17,147 nt of DNA from JAJTHJ01 sp046316025 (lineage in GTDB: Bacteria > Pseudomonadota > Gammaproteobacteria > Burkholderiales > Burkholderiaceae_F): contig JBKCXU010000069.1 of NCBI GenBank assembly GCA_046316025.1, positions 1 to 17,147 on the forward strand, written 5' to 3'. A model generated the notes under the pieces. It was not told the origin of the DNA. It did no database searches and was given only the letters and a program-made list of their open reading frames with translations. The position numbers and the translations under genes are program-made. This document shows, one piece after another, positions 4,969 to 12,115 of the stretch (within the stretch, counting starts at the first letter, position 1; every line of letters begins with the position of its first letter).

Positions 4969-6180
4969 ATGCCCGCACTCAGCCGCCGCGCCGACGCCCT
5001 CGGCACCGAAAACGCCTTCGTCGTGCTGGCCGAGGTCAATCGGCTGATCCGCGAGGGGCGCGACATCGTCTCGTTTTGCATCGGCCAGCCGGACTTTCCC
5101 ACACCCACGCATATCCAGGACGCCGCGGTCGATGCGATCCGCGGCGGGCGGCACGGCTACACGCCGTCGGCCGGCATCGACGAACTGCGCGCCGCCGCTG
5201 CGCGCTCGATGGCGGCGCTGCGCGGCATCGAGATCGCACCGGACGACGTGGTGGTCGGCGCCGGGGCCAAGCCCTTCATCGCCTACGCGATCGCCTCGGT
5301 GACCGACCACGGCGCGGGCGACGAAGTGATTTATCCGGTGCCGGGCTTTCCGATCTACGAGTCGCAGATCGGCGCGTTGGGCGCGGTGCCGGTCGCCCTG
5401 CCCTTGCGCGAGGCGCGCGGCTTTGCCTTCGACCCCGACGAACTCGCCGCACGCATCACGCCGCGCACCAAGCTCTTGATCCTGAACACGCCGCACAACC
5501 CCACCGGCGGGCTGCTCTCGGCCGCCGATCTGGAAGCGATTGCCGAGGTGCTGCGCCGCCACCCGCAGGTGTGGGTGTACGCGGACGAGATCTACAGCCG
5601 GCTGGTTTATGACAATGGCGACGGCGCGTTCCGCTCCATCGCGGCGCTGCCGGGGATGCAGGAGCGCACGATCATTTCCGACGGCGCCTCCAAGACCTAC
5701 GCGATGACCGGCTGGCGCATCGGCTTCACCGCCAACCGCGCGTTGGCGCCGGTGTTCACCCGCTGGATCACCAACACGGAGTCCTGCGCCTCGCAGATCA
5801 GCCAGTGGGCGGCGGTGGCGGCATTGAACGGCCCGCAGGACGACGCCGAGACGATGCGCCACCGCTTCCACGCGCGGCGCGACTTGATCGTGCCGCTGCT
5901 CAACGAGGTGCCGGGCTTCCGTTGCGCCACCCCCGGCGGCGCGTTCTACGCTTGGCCCAACGTGACCGAAGCCTGCGCGCGGATCGGCGCGCGCGACTCC
6001 GAAGAACTGCGTCGCCGCCTGCTGCACGAAGCCGGCGTGGCGGTGCTGGCCGACATCCACTTCGGCGCGCGGGTGGAGGGCGACGGGCAGCACATCCGCT
6101 TCTCCTACGCCGCCAGCGAGGCGGCGATCGAGGCCGGGGTGGCGCGGATTGCGGACTTCATGCGGAAGAACACGGCGTAA
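4969..6180 (+). CDS. PLP-dependent class I aminotransferase (aspartate aminotransferase-like)
   Basis: A 403-residue fold-type I aminotransferase of normal length. The landmarks are all present: IGQPDFPTP near residue 40, GYTPSAGIDELR, NTPHNPTGG (Asn177), YADEIYSRLVY (Asp206 pairing with the pyridine nitrogen, Tyr209) and SDGASKTYAMTGWRIG with the Schiff-base Lys242. The C-terminal GGAFYAWP and IRFSYAAS segments complete the active site. It transfers an amino group between an amino acid (probably aspartate, or another acidic or small one) and a 2-oxo acid in the cytosol. Relatives carry names such as aspC, dapC or aruH and cannot be separated here. No clear ribosome-binding site precedes the ATG at 4969, and palindromic repeats lie on both sides, so it is probably transcribed alone. 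Confidence 0.9.
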   Translation: MPALSRRADALGTENAFVVLAEVNRLIREGRDIVSFCIGQPDFPTPTHIQDAAVDAIRGGRHGYTPSAGIDELRAAAARSMAALRGIEIAPDDVVVGAGAKPFIAYAIASVTDHGAGDEVIYPVPGFPIYESQIGALGAVPVALPLREARGFAFDPDELAARITPRTKLLILNTPHNPTGGLLSAADLEAIAEVLRRHPQVWVYADEIYSRLVYDNGDGAFRSIAALPGMQERTIISDGASKTYAMTGWRIGFTANRALAPVFTRWITNTESCASQISQWAAVAALNGPQDDAETMRHRFHARRDLIVPLLNEVPGFRCATPGGAFYAWPNVTEACARIGARDSEELRRRLLHEAGVAVLADIHFGARVEGDGQHIRFSYAASEAAIEAGVARIADFMRKNTA

Positions 6181-6210
6181 GCGTGTGCGTACCATCGGCA
6201 GCGTCCTTGG

Positions 6211-6309
6211 CCCTCAACCCCGCCCCTCTCCCGCTGATGCGGGCGAGGGAAGCAAACCCTCGCCCGCATCACGCGGGGGCAGGGTGGCACCGAAGGCGCC
6301 GGGTGAGGG
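6211..6309. repeat. REP/BIME-like palindromic repeat, copy 2
   Basis: It begins CCCTCAACCCCGCCCCTC, contains CCCGCTGATGCGGGCGAGGG, then the inverted half CCCTCGCCCGCATCACGCGG, and ends GGCGCCGGGTGAGGG. Its right end plus flank (to GTGCACTG) matches the reverse complement of the left end of the copy at 9711 over 27 bases. It fills most of the 186-bp gap between the aminotransferase and lutC. Confidence 0.8.
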
Positions 6310-6366
6310 TGCACTGGCTGCCAACCACTTGTCGGACTCTCAACAAACAAACGACGCTGTTGCCAC

Positions 6367-7056
6367 ATGGACACCACCAAAGCCCGCGACAACATCCTGC
6401 GGCGCATCCGCAGCCTGCAACGGCGGCCGGACTCGCTGAAGGACGGCGAGCGCGCGGCGGTGGCTGAGTATCTCGAACGGCACCCGTCGGGCCCGCGCCC
6501 GAACCTGCCCGCCGACCTGAAGCAGCACTTCCGCGCGATGGCCGAGCGGATGTCGAGCACGGTGGACGAGGTGTCGCGCCTGGCCGATGCGCCGGCCGCC
6601 GCGGCGCGTTACCTCGCCGCCAACCGGCTCGCGCCGGCCGCGGTCGCCTGGCCCGCGCTCGACGATCTGGACTGGGCCGGCGCCGGCCTCGCGGTGGAGT
6701 TCCGCGCGCCGCAGCGCGGGCCAGCGCAGGGCGCGGACGCGGTGGGCATCACGGGCTGCTTCTGCGCACTGGCCGAGACCGGCACGCTGGTGCTGCGCTC
6801 CGGCCCGCGCACTCATGCGTCTACCCACCTGCTGCCGGAGACGCACATCGCGCTGCTGCCGGCCTCGCGCATAGTGGCCGACATGGAAGCCGCTTTTGCG
6901 CTGATGCGCAGCGAGTGCGGCGGTGCGCAGGCGATGATGCCGCGGGCGCTGAACATGGTGTCGGGCCCGTCGCGCACCGGCGATATCGAGCAGACCATCG
7001 TGCTCGGCGCGCATGGGCCGTTCCGGGTGCATGTCGTCGTTGCCCTTGACGAGTAG
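6367..7056 (+). CDS. lutC: LUD-domain protein, LutC/YkgG family (lactate utilization protein C)
   Basis: A 229-residue protein of LutC size. A helical N-terminal region (1-90) precedes the LUD core with GITGCFCALAETGTLVL (127-143), RTHASTHLLPETHIALLP (148-165) and the family's C-terminal signature MVSGPSRTGDIEQTIVLG (197-214). In Bacillus subtilis LutC works with the iron-sulfur proteins LutA and LutB to oxidise L-lactate to pyruvate. Here neither partner is adjacent: a different aminotransferase lies upstream and a membrane transporter downstream. Either the partners are elsewhere in the genome or this stand-alone protein does something else. The ATG at 6367 has no strong ribosome-binding site. 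Family assignment is secure; the lactate role is by homology only. Confidence 0.85.
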   Translation: MDTTKARDNILRRIRSLQRRPDSLKDGERAAVAEYLERHPSGPRPNLPADLKQHFRAMAERMSSTVDEVSRLADAPAAAARYLAANRLAPAAVAWPALDDLDWAGAGLAVEFRAPQRGPAQGADAVGITGCFCALAETGTLVLRSGPRTHASTHLLPETHIALLPASRIVADMEAAFALMRSECGGAQAMMPRALNMVSGPSRTGDIEQTIVLGAHGPFRVHVVVALDE

Positions 7057-7105
7057 ACCGAAGTGACCCGGGCAACGCAGGAGTAGATTCCGGCGCACGC
7101 ACGGC

Positions 7106-7182
7106 GTCGATGATGCGCCCGCGCAGACGGGAATCCGGCGGTCTCCGAGATGGCACTGGGTTCCCACTTGCGCGGGAACGAC
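7106..7182. repeat. dRS3-like inverted repeat, copy B (degenerate)
   Basis: A degenerate left unit with CCCGCGCAGACGGGAATCC (7118-7136) faces a better right unit GGGTTCCCACTTGCGCGGG followed by AACGAC (7158-7182). The order and outer GTCG/CGAC ends match copy A at 1467-1538. It lies in the 223-bp gap between lutC and the transporter gene; nothing else was recognised there apart from the ribosome-binding site near 7268. Confidence 0.65.
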
Positions 7183-7279
7183 AAGGCCGCTCGCGCCGAC
7201 CTGGACACGCCATAACGTCCTGCCGCCAGCCCCGGGGCGGCAAACGGCGACTACAAACGGGGCCGCAAGGAGACAAGTC

Positions 7280-8698
7280 ATGGGACAGCGCATCCCCGGC
7301 GCGCGTTGGCTCGCAGTGAGCGTGTTGCCGCTGGCGTCCCCAGCCGCGGCCGCCGGTCTCGACGGCGCCGCGCTCGGCCTGCTTTGGGCGCTGCCATTTG
7401 CCGGCATGTTGCTGTCGATCGCGCTGGTGCCGCTCGTGTCGCTGCGGCTATGGCATTACCACTACGGCAAGATCGCTGTCGGCTGGGCGCTGGCCACGTT
7501 GGTCCCGCTGGCGTTCGTCTTCGGCCCGGCCACCGCGCTGGATGTGGCGCTGCACACGCTGGTGCAGGAGTATTTGCCGTTCATGGTGTTCATCGGCGCG
7601 CTGTACGTCGTGGCCGGCGGCATCTTCGTGCGCGGCAGCCTGCGCGGCACGCCGTGGCTCAACACCGGGCTGCTCGGCCTGGGCGCCGCGCTGGCCAGTG
7701 TGATGGGCACCACGGGCGCCTCGATGCTGTTGATCCGCCCGATCATCCGCGCCAACGACCATCGCCGGTATCGGGTGCACACGATCGTGTTCTTCATCTT
7801 CATCGTCTCCAACATCGGCGGCGCGCTGACGCCGCTGGGCGATCCGCCGCTGTTTCTCGGTTTCCTCAAAGGCGTGGACTTCTTCTGGACCGTGCGCCAC
7901 CTGGCCGGGCCGATGCTGCTGTCTCTCGCGGTCCTGCTCGCGCTGCACTTCGTGGTGGACACGGTGCTCGAACGGCGCGACCGGGCGGCGGGTTTCCTGC
8001 GGGACCCGACGCCGAACTCACCGCTGCGGCTCGACGGCGGCGTCAACCTGCTGCTGCTGGCGGCGATCATGGCGGCGGTGCTCGCCAGCGGCATGGTCAA
8101 GACCGGCATCGAGATCCAAATCCTGGGCCATGAACGCAGCCTCGAAGGGCTGTTGCGCGACGCCGCGCTCGTGGCCGTCGCCGCGTTGTCGATGTCCATC
8201 ACGCCGCGCCAGGTGCGCCGGGACAATGAGTTCTCGTGGGCGCCGATCGCCGAGGTCGCCAAGCTCTTCTTCGGCATCTTCGTCACCATGGCGCCGGCAC
8301 TGCTGATGCTCAAGGCCGGCGCGGACGGCAGCTTTGCCGGCCTGGTGCGGCTGGTGAGCGATGCGCAAGGGCAGCCGATCGAGGCGGCCTACTTCTGGCT
8401 GACCGGAGGGCTGTCGTCGTTCCTCGACAACGCGCCGACCTATCTGGTCTTCTTCAATCTCGCCGGCGGCGACCCGCAGACGCTGATGGGCAACCTGGCG
8501 CCGACGCTGGTGGCCATCTCGGCTGGCGCGGTGTTCATGGGCGCCAACACCTACATCGGCAATGCGCCCAACTTCATCGTCAAGGCCATCGCCGAGCAAA
8601 GCCGCATACCGATGCCGAGCTTTTTCGGGTACATGGCATGGTCCGGCGCAATCCTGCTGCCGTTGTTTCTGCTGCTGACCTGGATCTACTTCCGATGA
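7280..8698 (+). CDS. CitMHS/NhaD-like ion transporter (sodium:proton antiporter family)
   Basis: A 472-residue, highly hydrophobic protein with about 11-12 predicted membrane helices by eye, beginning with a signal-anchor-like segment (residues 10-26). Characteristic stretches are GTTGASMLLIRPIIRAN, IVSNIGGALTPLGDPPLFLG and, in the second half, GGLSSFLDNAPTYLVFFNLA and MGANTYIGNAPNFIVKAIAE. These paired GDPP and DNAP motifs in two inverted halves are typical of the ion transporter superfamily (ArsB/NhaD/CitMHS). Relatives are annotated as sodium:proton antiporters or putative citrate transporters; the substrate is not decided by the sequence. AAGGAGA at 7267-7273 is a strong ribosome-binding site for the ATG at 7280. 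The stop overlaps the next gene's start (ATGA), indicating a two-gene operon with the hydroxyacid dehydrogenase. Confidence 0.85.
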   Translation: MGQRIPGARWLAVSVLPLASPAAAAGLDGAALGLLWALPFAGMLLSIALVPLVSLRLWHYHYGKIAVGWALATLVPLAFVFGPATALDVALHTLVQEYLPFMVFIGALYVVAGGIFVRGSLRGTPWLNTGLLGLGAALASVMGTTGASMLLIRPIIRANDHRRYRVHTIVFFIFIVSNIGGALTPLGDPPLFLGFLKGVDFFWTVRHLAGPMLLSLAVLLALHFVVDTVLERRDRAAGFLRDPTPNSPLRLDGGVNLLLLAAIMAAVLASGMVKTGIEIQILGHERSLEGLLRDAALVAVAALSMSITPRQVRRDNEFSWAPIAEVAKLFFGIFVTMAPALLMLKAGADGSFAGLVRLVSDAQGQPIEAAYFWLTGGLSSFLDNAPTYLVFFNLAGGDPQTLMGNLAPTLVAISAGAVFMGANTYIGNAPNFIVKAIAEQSRIPMPSFFGYMAWSGAILLPLFLLLTWIYFR

Positions 8699-9687
8699 GC
8701 GCGCCCAACCCCAAGATCGCCGTCACCCGCCGCATTTTTCCGGCGCTAATCGACGAGTTGCGCCGCCGCCATGACGTGCGCGACAACCAGGACGATCTGC
8801 CGCTCACCGCCGCCGAACTCGCCGCGCGCCTGGCCGACGCCGACGGTGCACTGATCACCGCCGGCGAGCGGATCGACACGGCGCTGCTTGCCGCCGCGCC
8901 GCGGCTCAAGGTCGTTGCCAACATCGCGGTGGGCTACAACAACATCGATCTGGCCGCCTGCACCGCCGCCGGCGTGCTGGCCACCAACACGCCCGACGTG
9001 CTCAACGAAGCCACGGCCGATCACGCCTGGGCGCTGCTGCTCGCCGCCGCGCGGCGCGTGACCGAGTCCGAGCGCTGGCTGCGCGCCGGGCAATGGCAGC
9101 GCTGGACGTTCGAGATGTTCATGGGCGCCGACCTGCACGGTGCGACGCTCGGCATCCTGGGCATGGGGCGGATAGGCCGCGCCATCGCCCGCCGCGCGCA
9201 GGGCTTTGCGATGCGCGTCGTCTATCACAACCGCAGCGCGCTACCGGCGGAGCAGGCGGGCGGCGCGACCTGGGTGACGAAGGACGAATTGCTGCGCAGT
9301 GCCGATCACCTGATCGTCGTCGTGCCGTACTCGGCGGCCACGCATCACGCCATCGGCGCGGCCGAACTGGCGCTGATGAAACCCACCGCGGTGCTGGTCA
9401 ATATCGCCCGCGGCGGCGTGGTCGACGACGACGCGCTGGCCGCCGCGCTGCGCGCCGGACGGCTGGCCGCGGCGGGGCTGGACGTGTTCGAAGACGAACC
9501 CAGGGTGCGCGCCGGCCTGCTGGCGCTGGACAACGTCGCCCTCACGCCGCACATCGCCTCCAGCACGCGCGCCACGCGCGAGGCGATGGCGCGGCTGGCG
9601 ATGCGCAACCTCGATGCCGCGCTCGCCGGCGAGCGGCCGCCGTCGCTGCTCAATCCCGAAGTTTGGGATAACCGCCGTCGTTACTGA
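8695..9687 (+). CDS. D-2-hydroxyacid dehydrogenase (glyoxylate/hydroxypyruvate reductase type)
   Basis: A 330-residue NAD(P)-dependent dehydrogenase starting MSAPNPKIAVTRRIFP. The substrate-domain motif VANIAVGYNNIDLAAC is followed by the nucleotide-binding GMGRIG (156-161) and the catalytic triad Arg239 (NIARGGVVDD), Glu268 (DVFEDEP) and His286 (LTPHIAS). It most resembles GhrB/glyoxylate reductases, which reduce glyoxylate or hydroxypyruvate in the cytosol, although D-lactate-type or 2-ketogluconate activity is possible. The ATG at 8695 overlaps the transporter stop (ATGA), so translation is coupled; the frame is open further upstream but that part only overlaps the transporter. The upstream gene may move an organic acid or the ions that drive it. 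Confidence 0.88.
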   Translation: MSAPNPKIAVTRRIFPALIDELRRRHDVRDNQDDLPLTAAELAARLADADGALITAGERIDTALLAAAPRLKVVANIAVGYNNIDLAACTAAGVLATNTPDVLNEATADHAWALLLAAARRVTESERWLRAGQWQRWTFEMFMGADLHGATLGILGMGRIGRAIARRAQGFAMRVVYHNRSALPAEQAGGATWVTKDELLRSADHLIVVVPYSAATHHAIGAAELALMKPTAVLVNIARGGVVDDDALAAALRAGRLAAAGLDVFEDEPRVRAGLLALDNVALTPHIASSTRATREAMARLAMRNLDAALAGERPPSLLNPEVWDNRRRY

Positions 9688-9710
9688 GCGTCCGGTAAGT
9701 GGTCTACAGG

Positions 9711-9782
9711 CAGTGCACCCTCACCCGGCGCCTTCGGCGCCACCCTCTCCCGCTGATGCGGGCGACGGGCCGGGGGTGAGGG
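9711..9782. repeat. REP/BIME-like palindromic repeat, copy 3 (shortened)
   Basis: CAGTGCACCCTCACCCGG, then GCGCCTTCGGCGCC, CCCGCTGATGCGGG, and GCCGGGGGTGAGGG. Compared with copy 1 the middle section is missing, so the two outer ends close directly into one hairpin. It lies between the dehydrogenase and the PHA-system protein and may end transcription of the operon. Confidence 0.8.
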
Positions 9783-9826
9783 CTCGTCAACCATTTAGCA
9801 AACGATCAACAGAAGGAGACCAAGTC

Positions 9827-10150
9827 GTGTCCGACATCCACTACGTCCGCCGCCACAACCTGCCGCTCGCCAAGGCAAAGAAGATCGCGCAAAAAACCGC
9901 CGACGACATGGCCGAGGAATACGACCTCGTGAGCGAATGGGACGGCGACACGCTGCACTTTCGCCGCAGCGGGGTCGAAGGCACGATGCACGTCGCCACG
10001 CAGCAGATCGCGCTCGACGTGAAGCTGGGTTTCCTGCTGCGCGCGTTCAAGGGCGCGTTCGAGCGGCACATCGAACGGCACCTGGACGAACTTCTGCTGG
10101 AAGCCGCGCCGGCCAAACCGGCGGTGCGCAAAGCGGCGAAGAAAGCCTGA
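9827..10150 (+). CDS. Polyhydroxyalkanoic acid system family protein
   Basis: A 107-residue protein starting MSDIHYVRRHNLPLAKAKKI (GTG start), then ADDMAEEYDLVSEWDGDTL, FRRSGVEGTMHVATQQIALD, VKLGFLLRAFKGAFERHIER and a Lys/Ala-rich tail. This is the pattern of the small PHA-granule-region family (alternating helix and beta strands, with a conserved RSGVxG turn and LGFLL). Members are encoded near PHA genes and are thought to act at or regulate granules; the biochemical role is not established. AGAAGGAGA at 9811-9819 with normal spacing selects the GTG at 9827. No PHA synthase is in the window, but acyl-CoA-binding and acyltransferase genes follow, consistent with a storage-lipid neighbourhood. 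Confidence 0.8.
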   Translation: MSDIHYVRRHNLPLAKAKKIAQKTADDMAEEYDLVSEWDGDTLHFRRSGVEGTMHVATQQIALDVKLGFLLRAFKGAFERHIERHLDELLLEAAPAKPAVRKAAKKA

Positions 10151-10175
10151 CTCCGCGCGGCTCGCCCGCCGCAGG

Positions 10176-10433
10176 TCAGCCCTTCAGTTCCTCGATCAAC
10201 GCCACGTACTGCTCCATCGCGTCGTCGGTGGAGGTGCCCTTGAGTTCGTTCCACGCGTCCCACTTGGCGCGGCCGACCATGTCGGTGAAGCCGGGGCGCT
10301 TGCCGTCGACGTCGCCGCTCGCCGCCTGCTTGTACAGCGCATAGAGCTTGAGCAGCGTGGCGTTGTCGGGGCGCTCGGGCAGGTTCTTGGAGTCCGCCGC
10401 CGCCTGCTCGAATTTCTGCTTCAGATCGCTCAT
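10176..10433 (-). CDS. Acyl-CoA-binding protein (ACBP)
   Basis: An 85-residue protein that is almost entirely an ACBP domain. The residues that bind the CoA phosphates and acyl chain in bovine ACBP (Tyr28, Tyr31, Lys32, Lys54, Tyr73) are all present at a constant offset of three: Tyr31, Tyr34, Lys35, Lys57 and Tyr76. The family motifs LLKLYALYKQAASGD and KWDAWNELKGTS are intact. ACBPs buffer and transport long-chain acyl-CoA in the cytosol. They are ubiquitous in eukaryotes but patchy in bacteria. The gene is divergent from the WS/DGAT acyltransferase, which uses acyl-CoA. AGGAGA lies seven bases before the ATG, in a sequence mirrored exactly at the acyltransferase start. Confidence 0.92.
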   Translation of the reverse strand: MSDLKQKFEQAAADSKNLPERPDNATLLKLYALYKQAASGDVDGKRPGFTDMVGRAKWDAWNELKGTSTDDAMEQYVALIEELKG

Positions 10434-10514
10434 CGTCGTCTCCTCGGTTGGGTGAGCGGTGCGAAGCTATCATAGGTCGCACGCTGTAACCACAACGACA
10501 AGGAGACGACGATG
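10431..10514. promoter_or_regulatory. Divergent promoter region with mirror-image translation starts
   Basis: CATCGTCGTCTCCT (10431-10444) and AGGAGACGACGATG (10501-10514) are perfect reverse complements and contain the ribosome-binding site and ATG of the ACBP gene (minus) and the WS/DGAT gene (plus). Between them lies ATCATA (10469-10474), part of a short palindrome: TATCAT on plus (10468-10473) and TATGAT on minus. Either could serve as a -10 element for the two divergent transcripts. No convincing -35 boxes are seen. Confidence 0.5.
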
Positions 10515-12110
10515 CCGAGCCGCGAACGGATGTCGCCGGTGGACACCGCCTGGCTGCGGATGGACTCGCCCGGCAACTTGATGATGATCGTCGGTGTGGA
10601 CGTGTTCGGCGCGCGCATCGACGCCGAGCGCCTCAAGCGCGTGCTGGAGAAGAAGCTGCTCGCCTACCGGCGCTTCCGCTCGCGCGTGGTGCAGGACGTG
10701 ACCGGCTACTGGTGGGAGCTGGACTCCGACTTCGACATGGACCGCCACCTGGTGCGGGTGGCGCTGCCGGGCGACGGCGGCAAGCACGAGTTGCAGCGCT
10801 ACGTGGCGCGGCTGGCGGGGCAGGCGCTCGACCCGGCGCGGCCGCTGTGGCAGTTCCACCTGGTCGAGGACTACGACGGCGGCAGCGCGCTGATCCAGCG
10901 CATGCACCACTGCATCGCCGACGGCATGGCCCTGATGGGCGTGCTGATGGAACTGACCTCCACCTCGCCCGACGACGACGGCGACGAGGCCACGCCCGCC
11001 CCCGCGGCTGAGCACGAGGCGACGCCCGCCGCGCCGTGGGACGCACTGCTCAAGCCCTTCACCGCCAACGCGGTGCGCGCGATCGACGCCACCGGCGACC
11101 TCGCCACCCGCGCGCTGCAGGCGGCCCGCGCGGTGCTGACCGACCCCAACGTTGCCAGCGAAGCCGCCGGCGAGACGCTGCGCGTGGCCACCCGCGCCTC
11201 GCAGGACGCCGCCGCGCTGCTGTTGATGGACAACGATTCGCCGACCAGCCTCAAGGGCCGGCCCGGCGGCTCCAAGGCGGTGGCCTGGTGCGAGCCGCTG
11301 CCGCTGGCCGACGTAAAGGCGGTGGGCCGCGCGCTCGGCTGCTCGGTCAACGACGTGCTGCTCGCCTGCGCGGCAGGCGCAATCCGCGGCTATCTGCAAG
11401 CGCGCGGTGAGGCGGCCAAAGGCGTGGAAATGCGGGCGATGATCCCGGTCAACCTGCGCCCGCCCGGCAGCCGCAGTCGCTCGCTCGGCAACAAGTTCGG
11501 CCTCGTGCCGCTGGTGCTGCCGGTGGGCATTGCCAACCCGATCGAGCGGGTGCTGGAAGTGCACCGGCGGATGAACGAGCTGAAGGACGGCTACACCGCG
11601 GTGCTGGCGATGGGCATTTTGGGCGCGGTCGGCATGCTGCCGCAGGCCGTGCAGTCGCAGGTGTTGTCGATCCTCGCCAACAAGGCCAGCGCGGTGATGA
11701 CCAACGTGCCGGGGCCGCAGCAGCAGCTCTACATCGCCGGCACACCGCTCAAGCAACTGCTCTTCTGGGTGCCGCAGTCGGGCGACATCGGCGTGGGTGT
11801 GTCGATCCTGTCGTACCACGGCGGCGTGCAGTTCGGCCTCGTCACCGACAAGCGGCTGTGCGCCAACCCGCAGGACATCATCGACCGCTTTGCCCCGGAG
11901 TTCGCGGCGCTGTCCTACGCGCTGCTGCTGCTGCCGTGGGACGAGAACGTCGATCCGAAGCTTGCCGAGCGCGCGCTCTTTGCCACCGAGGCGGTCGCGC
12001 AGGTGGCGACCGACTTGCAGCAGCGCGGACTGGAGCCGCCCCCGGCCACACCGCCGGCACGGCGCCGCCGGCCACGCCGTCCGGCGCCCCGCGCGGCGGG
12101 CGCGGCATAG
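10512..12110 (+). CDS. WS/DGAT: wax ester synthase/diacylglycerol O-acyltransferase
   Basis: A 532-residue bifunctional acyltransferase. The N-terminal domain has SPVDTAWLRMDSPGNLMMIV and the catalytic HHxxxDG motif HHCIADG (132-138) after PLWQFHLVEDYDGG. The C-terminal domain has the expected VNDVLLACAAGAIRGYL, MIPVNLRPPG, LGNKFGLVPLVLPVG and ASAVMTNVPGP segments. The enzyme condenses acyl-CoA with a long-chain alcohol or diacylglycerol to make wax esters or triacylglycerol at the membrane/lipid-droplet surface. The last ~25 residues are a low-complexity, Pro/Arg/Ala-rich tail beyond the usual family end, perhaps a basic appendage or the product of a late frameshift. AGGAGA sits before the ATG at 10512. 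The divergent ACBP gene is a natural partner, and alaX starts 5 bases after the stop. Confidence 0.9.
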   Translation: MPSRERMSPVDTAWLRMDSPGNLMMIVGVDVFGARIDAERLKRVLEKKLLAYRRFRSRVVQDVTGYWWELDSDFDMDRHLVRVALPGDGGKHELQRYVARLAGQALDPARPLWQFHLVEDYDGGSALIQRMHHCIADGMALMGVLMELTSTSPDDDGDEATPAPAAEHEATPAAPWDALLKPFTANAVRAIDATGDLATRALQAARAVLTDPNVASEAAGETLRVATRASQDAAALLLMDNDSPTSLKGRPGGSKAVAWCEPLPLADVKAVGRALGCSVNDVLLACAAGAIRGYLQARGEAAKGVEMRAMIPVNLRPPGSRSRSLGNKFGLVPLVLPVGIANPIERVLEVHRRMNELKDGYTAVLAMGILGAVGMLPQAVQSQVLSILANKASAVMTNVPGPQQQLYIAGTPLKQLLFWVPQSGDIGVGVSILSYHGGVQFGLVTDKRLCANPQDIIDRFAPEFAALSYALLLLPWDENVDPKLAERALFATEAVAQVATDLQQRGLEPPPATPPARRRRPRRPAPRAAGAA

Positions 12111-12115
12111 CGGCG

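Noticed and set aside
4951..6195. A 414-codon open frame on the minus strand opposite the aminotransferase
   Set aside because: It mirrors a well-conserved aminotransferase on the plus strand. The translation is Arg/Gly/His-rich with no recognisable family, as expected for an antisense frame in high-GC DNA.
8236..8694. Upstream extension of the D-2-hydroxyacid dehydrogenase frame
   Set aside because: It overlaps the conserved C-terminal half of the transporter. The dehydrogenase family begins at the ATG at 8695, which overlaps the transporter stop.
10470..11819. A 449-codon minus-strand frame opposite the WS/DGAT gene
   Set aside because: It lies antisense to a gene with intact catalytic motifs. 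Its composition (His, Arg, Gln, Val repeats) is typical of a shadow frame.
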